Part shown: piece after piece, positions 44,283 to 46,171 of the stretch
How positions within the stretch are numbered: position 1 is the stretch's first letter
Layout of the letters: each line of letters begins with the position of its first letter
DNA from: Spirochaetota bacterium
GTDB taxonomy: Bacteria; Spirochaetota; Spirochaetia; DSM-2461
Reading direction: 5' to 3'
Assembly: GCA_003644105.1 (NCBI GenBank)
Contig: QNBK01000002.1
Coordinates: 1-46,171, forward strand
Length of the DNA: 46,171 nt
Translations under genes and position numbers: made by a program
Notes under the pieces: generated by a model
Told to the model about the DNA's origin: nothing
Databases searched by the model: none
Seen by the model: only the letters and a program-made list of their open reading frames with translations

Positions 44283-46161
44283 GCGTTCTCCCAATTTCAG
44301 AATGCGTATTCTGGCAGCTCTCTCTCTTGCTGCAGCATTACTGATAATTCTTCGCTTTGCATTTATCATGCTCTCTCCCGGACGGATTGAGTCTGCATCA
44401 GTTCAGGCCCCTGCTCTGGCTGAGAGAGGCTCTATTGTGGACCGGGAAGGACGAATTGTGGCCCTGCAGACCAGACTCTGGTCTGTAACCGCATGGAAAC
44501 CGGAGATTGTGGATGCGGTAAAAACAGGGACACTTCTCGGGCCTGCTCTGGATATGGATCCTAATGCCGTCTCCCGCATGTTATCCGGGGGAAGTGCTTC
44601 CCGGTTTCTGTTCATAAAGCGCAAAGCAACTCCCACACAGTCCGATGCTGTACGAAAAATGATAGACGAGGGGTTATTACCGGGAATCGGGCTGCAGGAG
44701 GAACTCGGACGGCACTACCCCATGAAGAAACTGGCTGCAACTCTGATTGGACATGTGGGAACAGACAACATCGGTCTGGACGGAATAGAGTATGCTTTCA
44801 ACAGAGTACTGGCCCCTGGCAGCATGACCTCGGAGGCCGACCGCATATACGGAAACAGCGTTCACCTCACCCTGGATATGAATACCCAGTTCCTGATGGA
44901 AAAAATCGCTGATGAAGCATGGGAAGAACATCACCCCGATTCCATGATGATACTGGTGATGAAGGCCAAAACCGGCGAGATTCTTTCCTGGGTATCCCTG
45001 CCCTCCTACGACCCGAACGTTTTTTCAAAGTTCGGCAGTAATGAAAGAAAAAACAGACCACTGACAGAAGCATATGAACCCGGATCGGTGTTCAAAGTGT
45101 TCACCTGGGCGACATTCCTGGAAAAAGGCGGTATTGAGGTAAATGATATTTTTGATACAAGAGGGGGTTATGAGCCCGATCTGTTTGTAAAATACGGGAT
45201 TCCGCCGATTACCGATCTGGGAAATTACGGGATACTTGACGTTACAGGAGCACTGATTCACTCCAGCAACGTCGCCGTTGCCATGGCTTCAGAATCGGTC
45301 TCCGCGGCAGACTTCTACAAGAGTTTAAAGAATTTCGGTTTTGGAAGCCCCACAGGCCTGCCGCTGCCCGGAGAATCCCATGGCCTCTTAAATCCCGTTT
45401 CCGGGTGGTCGGCACGGAGTAAACCTACCATTGCCATAGGTCAGGAGGTTGGTGTTTCGGCCATTCAGATTGTCTCTGCTGCAACCACCCTGGCAAACAG
45501 CGGGATTCTGCTGCAGCCGAGAATTGTGGACAGAGTTGTCTCTGTAGACGGCACAGTTGTAAAGGAATACCCCCGAACTCCTGTCAGGGAGGTTATCTCC
45601 CCGAGAACAGCGAGAACCATACTGAATCTGATGGAGAAAACCGTGTTCTCACCGGGAGGTACATCCCGGCGGGCCGCCGTTCCCGGCCTGCGTATTTCCG
45701 CTAAATCAGGTACCGCTCAGATAATAGACCCCGAGACAGGCCGTTACAGTACCGACCGGTTTATGAGTTCCGTACTGGCACTGTTCCCCACAGAGAGCCC
45801 TGAGCTCATTGTATATGTAGTGCTGGAGAATCCCAGGGGAGCGAGTATTTACGGAGCCCAGACTGCAGCACCCATGGTGAAAAAAATAGCCGAAACACTC
45901 TCTCCGCTTTACGGTATACCTGTGGCAGGCAACACAGTAATGGAGCATTCAGGAAGGGTGAGAATTGAGAATCCCCAGGCGATGCCCCTGGGGGAAACCC
46001 TTCACGATCTCACCGGATATTCAAAGCGTATGCTCCTGCCATACCTTTCCCGGGAGGATATCAACTGGACCATCAACGGCGAAGGCTGGGTGGTATTCCA
46101 GTTCCCGCCTCCGGGAACCCCCATTGAAAGCGGAATGAATATTTATCTGGAGCTGAAGTAA
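44275..46161 (+). CDS. Penicillin-binding protein (FtsI/class B transpeptidase) with C-terminal PASTA-like domain
   Basis: SVFK (SxxK), SSN, KSGT motifs; RGSIVDREGRIVALQT N-terminal; C-terminal MPLGETLHDLTGYSKRMLLPYLSREDINWTINGEGWVVFQFPPPGTPIESGMNIYLELK resembles PASTA. Confidence 0.9.
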   Translation: MAERSPNFRMRILAALSLAAALLIILRFAFIMLSPGRIESASVQAPALAERGSIVDREGRIVALQTRLWSVTAWKPEIVDAVKTGTLLGPALDMDPNAVSRMLSGGSASRFLFIKRKATPTQSDAVRKMIDEGLLPGIGLQEELGRHYPMKKLAATLIGHVGTDNIGLDGIEYAFNRVLAPGSMTSEADRIYGNSVHLTLDMNTQFLMEKIADEAWEEHHPDSMMILVMKAKTGEILSWVSLPSYDPNVFSKFGSNERKNRPLTEAYEPGSVFKVFTWATFLEKGGIEVNDIFDTRGGYEPDLFVKYGIPPITDLGNYGILDVTGALIHSSNVAVAMASESVSAADFYKSLKNFGFGSPTGLPLPGESHGLLNPVSGWSARSKPTIAIGQEVGVSAIQIVSAATTLANSGILLQPRIVDRVVSVDGTVVKEYPRTPVREVISPRTARTILNLMEKTVFSPGGTSRRAAVPGLRISAKSGTAQIIDPETGRYSTDRFMSSVLALFPTESPELIVYVVLENPRGASIYGAQTAAPMVKKIAETLSPLYGIPVAGNTVMEHSGRVRIENPQAMPLGETLHDLTGYSKRMLLPYLSREDINWTINGEGWVVFQFPPPGTPIESGMNIYLELK

Positions 46162-46171
46162 GTGGGTATTC

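Noticed and set aside
1-46171. CRISPR array, rRNA operon, transposase or intact prophage
   Set aside because: No regularly spaced repeats, rRNA motifs, complete recombinase/transposase genes or phage structural genes were seen on either strand.

Overview
The window looks like an ordinary spirochaete chromosome segment: FlaB-type flagellins starting MIINHNMSA, a bactofilin, PilZ/HD-GYP proteins and a CsrA/FliW module. Genes are densely packed, often with 4-nt overlaps. From left to right it holds:
(i) a 5'-partial outer-membrane protein at 1-600 (-), absent from the ORF track because it runs off the edge;
(ii) a tRNA-Lys/tRNA-Glu operon whose tRNA-Glu 3' end is duplicated about 1.97 kb away, bracketing an MFS transporter and a truncated integrase-like stub (a relic integrative element);
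(iii) tyrA-bactofilin-TPR, pta-dapB-dapA and infC-rpmI-rplT-(coiled coil)-zapA;
(iv) a motility and c-di-GMP block: PilZ, TPR, flaB1, flaB2, flaG, fliD, hypothetical, PilZ, tsaE, tsaB and HD-GYP, convergent with csrA-fliW-flgL-flgK-flgN;
(v) trxB, a NagZ-like GH3, GNAT, glgA, mrfB/mrfA-like genes, glgC, a NUDIX hydrolase, a lipoprotein/membrane-protein pair, secA, LysM-M23, signal peptidase I and a PASTA-type PBP.
The two best leads are:
(a) near-identical hairpins with an AGGA loop in the leaders of both flagellin genes, matching the CsrA-site architecture, with csrA-fliW encoded in the same window;
(b) the small tRNA-Glu island with recognisable att-like repeats.
I found no CRISPR array, intact mobile element or clearly new multi-gene defence system.
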